A stretch of 13,609 bases of DNA, taken from NCBI GenBank assembly GCA_021817685.1, contig JAKAGD010000009.1, forward strand, positions 1-13,609, in the 5' to 3' direction. Position numbers and translations under genes: made by a program. Of this stretch, positions 13,023 through 13,609 are shown in pieces. The first letter of the stretch is position 1. Each line of letters starts with the position of its first letter. The stretch is from a bacterium (GTDB taxonomy: Bacteria; Patescibacteriota; Minisyncoccia; Phycocordibacterales; Phycocordibacteraceae). The notes below the pieces were generated by a model that searched no databases, was not told where the DNA came from, and saw nothing but the letters and a program-made list of their open reading frames with translations.

Positions 13023-13609
13023 ATGTCGCCCCTTCCTTTCGTCGTCCTTGCGCTTGCCGCCATCGGCGTCATCCTGCTCGGGCGGCCCCGGCGCTTCTAC
13101 TTCATCCGGCATGGGGAAACCCTCTTGAACGCACAACATATACGACAAGGCGCCGACGGCGCGCTTTCCGAAAAGGGCCGGCAGCAGGCGGAAAAGGTCG
13201 GCGGATACCTCAAGCGCTTCCCCATCGAACGCATCATTGCGAGCACGTACCCGCGCGCCAAAGAGACGGCGGCGCTCATCAACGAACACTTAAAAGTCCA
13301 TATAATTTATTCCCCGCTTCTTGCTGAACGGAGGAATCCGAGCGAGATCATCGGAAAGAAACGGGACGACCCGGAAGTCGTGCGCATCGTGGACCAAATG
13401 GACCTTGCGTATCACGACGACACTTATCGTTTCTCCGACGAAGACAACTTCACCGACTTGAAGAAGCGGGCGCGCAAATGCCTCAATCTGCTCGCGCGGC
13501 AGGGCGCGCGCGAAACTGCTGTCGTAACGCACCATGTGTTCCTTAAAATGCTCGTCGCCTACCTGCTCTATCGCGAACGGCTCCACGCCGCCGATTTTGT
13601 GAAGCTCTC
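13023..13609 (+). CDS. Membrane-anchored histidine phosphatase family protein, 3' end cut by window
   Basis: The frame is open from the ATG at 13023 to the window end (195 complete codons). Residues 5-20 (PFVVLALAAIGVILLG) form an N-terminal membrane anchor, and the catalytic domain starts at once after it. It has the phosphoglycerate-mutase-like signature FYFIRHGET (25-33; catalytic H30, with R29), R78 in ASTYPRAKET, E102 in LLAERRNPSE and the second catalytic histidine H170 in VVTHHVF. The domain removes or transfers phosphate through a phosphohistidine; the substrate cannot be told from sequence. The GLSxxGxxQA element appears as ALSEKGRQQAEKV (47-59). The anchor is unusual for glycolytic mutases and argues for a phosphatase. 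With N-terminus inside, the catalytic domain would face outward. Confidence 0.9.
   Translation, partial: MSPLPFVVLALAAIGVILLGRPRRFYFIRHGETLLNAQHIRQGADGALSEKGRQQAEKVGGYLKRFPIERIIASTYPRAKETAALINEHLKVHIIYSPLLAERRNPSEIIGKKRDDPEVVRIVDQMDLAYHDDTYRFSDEDNFTDLKKRARKCLNLLARQGARETAVVTHHVFLKMLVAYLLYRERLHAADFVKL

Noticed and set aside
1..13609. CRISPR array, insertion sequence, prophage or restriction/defence genes
   Set aside because: No regularly spaced repeats, transposase or integrase motifs, terminal inverted repeats or defence-type domains were found on either strand; all long frames are explained by the listed genes.

Overview
The window looks like part of a high-GC chromosome of the Patescibacteria/CPR radiation, most likely a Parcubacteria-type lineage. 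The grounds are the reduced pilMNO-pilB locus with CPR-style proteins, a ComF lacking the zinc finger, a short DUF378 protein, a copper locus built around an HMA-TauE/SafE fusion, very tight gene packing and almost no Shine-Dalgarno sequences. TGA is used as a normal stop (for example pilM, copA, ComF neighbours), so the UGA=Gly lineages (Gracilibacteria/Absconditabacteria) are unlikely. The taxonomic call is inference from gene content, not a search result.

Layout. Bases 1-4227 (minus strand) hold a type IV pilus assembly locus read pilM, pilN, pilO, a small one-TM protein, then pilB, whose 3' end is cut by the window edge. comF (plus) starts 14 bp from pilM on the opposite strand. It runs into a minus-strand tRNA-Ser(GCU), which is followed by a strong bidirectional terminator and a DUF378 membrane protein gene (minus).

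Bases 5370-9389 are a complete copper-response operon (minus): csoR, copA, an HMA-TauE/SafE (DsbD_2-like) membrane protein, and a membrane-anchored cupredoxin. Junctions are 1 nt, a 4 nt overlap and 1 nt. A perfect 28-bp palindrome (9360-9387) fills the core promoter in front of csoR and is the obvious CsoR operator. The predicted logic is that copper binds CsoR and releases the operator; CopA exports Cu(I), while the HMA-TauE protein and the cupredoxin bind or pass copper at and outside the membrane.

Bases 9403-12984 (minus) are a MacAB/YknXYZ-like export operon: HlyD-type adaptor, FtsX/MacB permease, ATPase, then a previously easy-to-miss 57-aa glycine-rich membrane protein overlapping the ATPase stop by 4 nt. 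Divergently from the adaptor, a membrane-anchored histidine phosphatase (plus) starts at 13023 and leaves the window.

The most notable points are the intact copper circuit with its operator, the histidine-free copper site of the cupredoxin, a 27-bp perfect hairpin sitting in frame in copA, and a recurrent arrangement of -10-like hexamers 6-9 nt before start codons, suggesting leaderless mRNAs. Every stretch between genes is under 110 bp.
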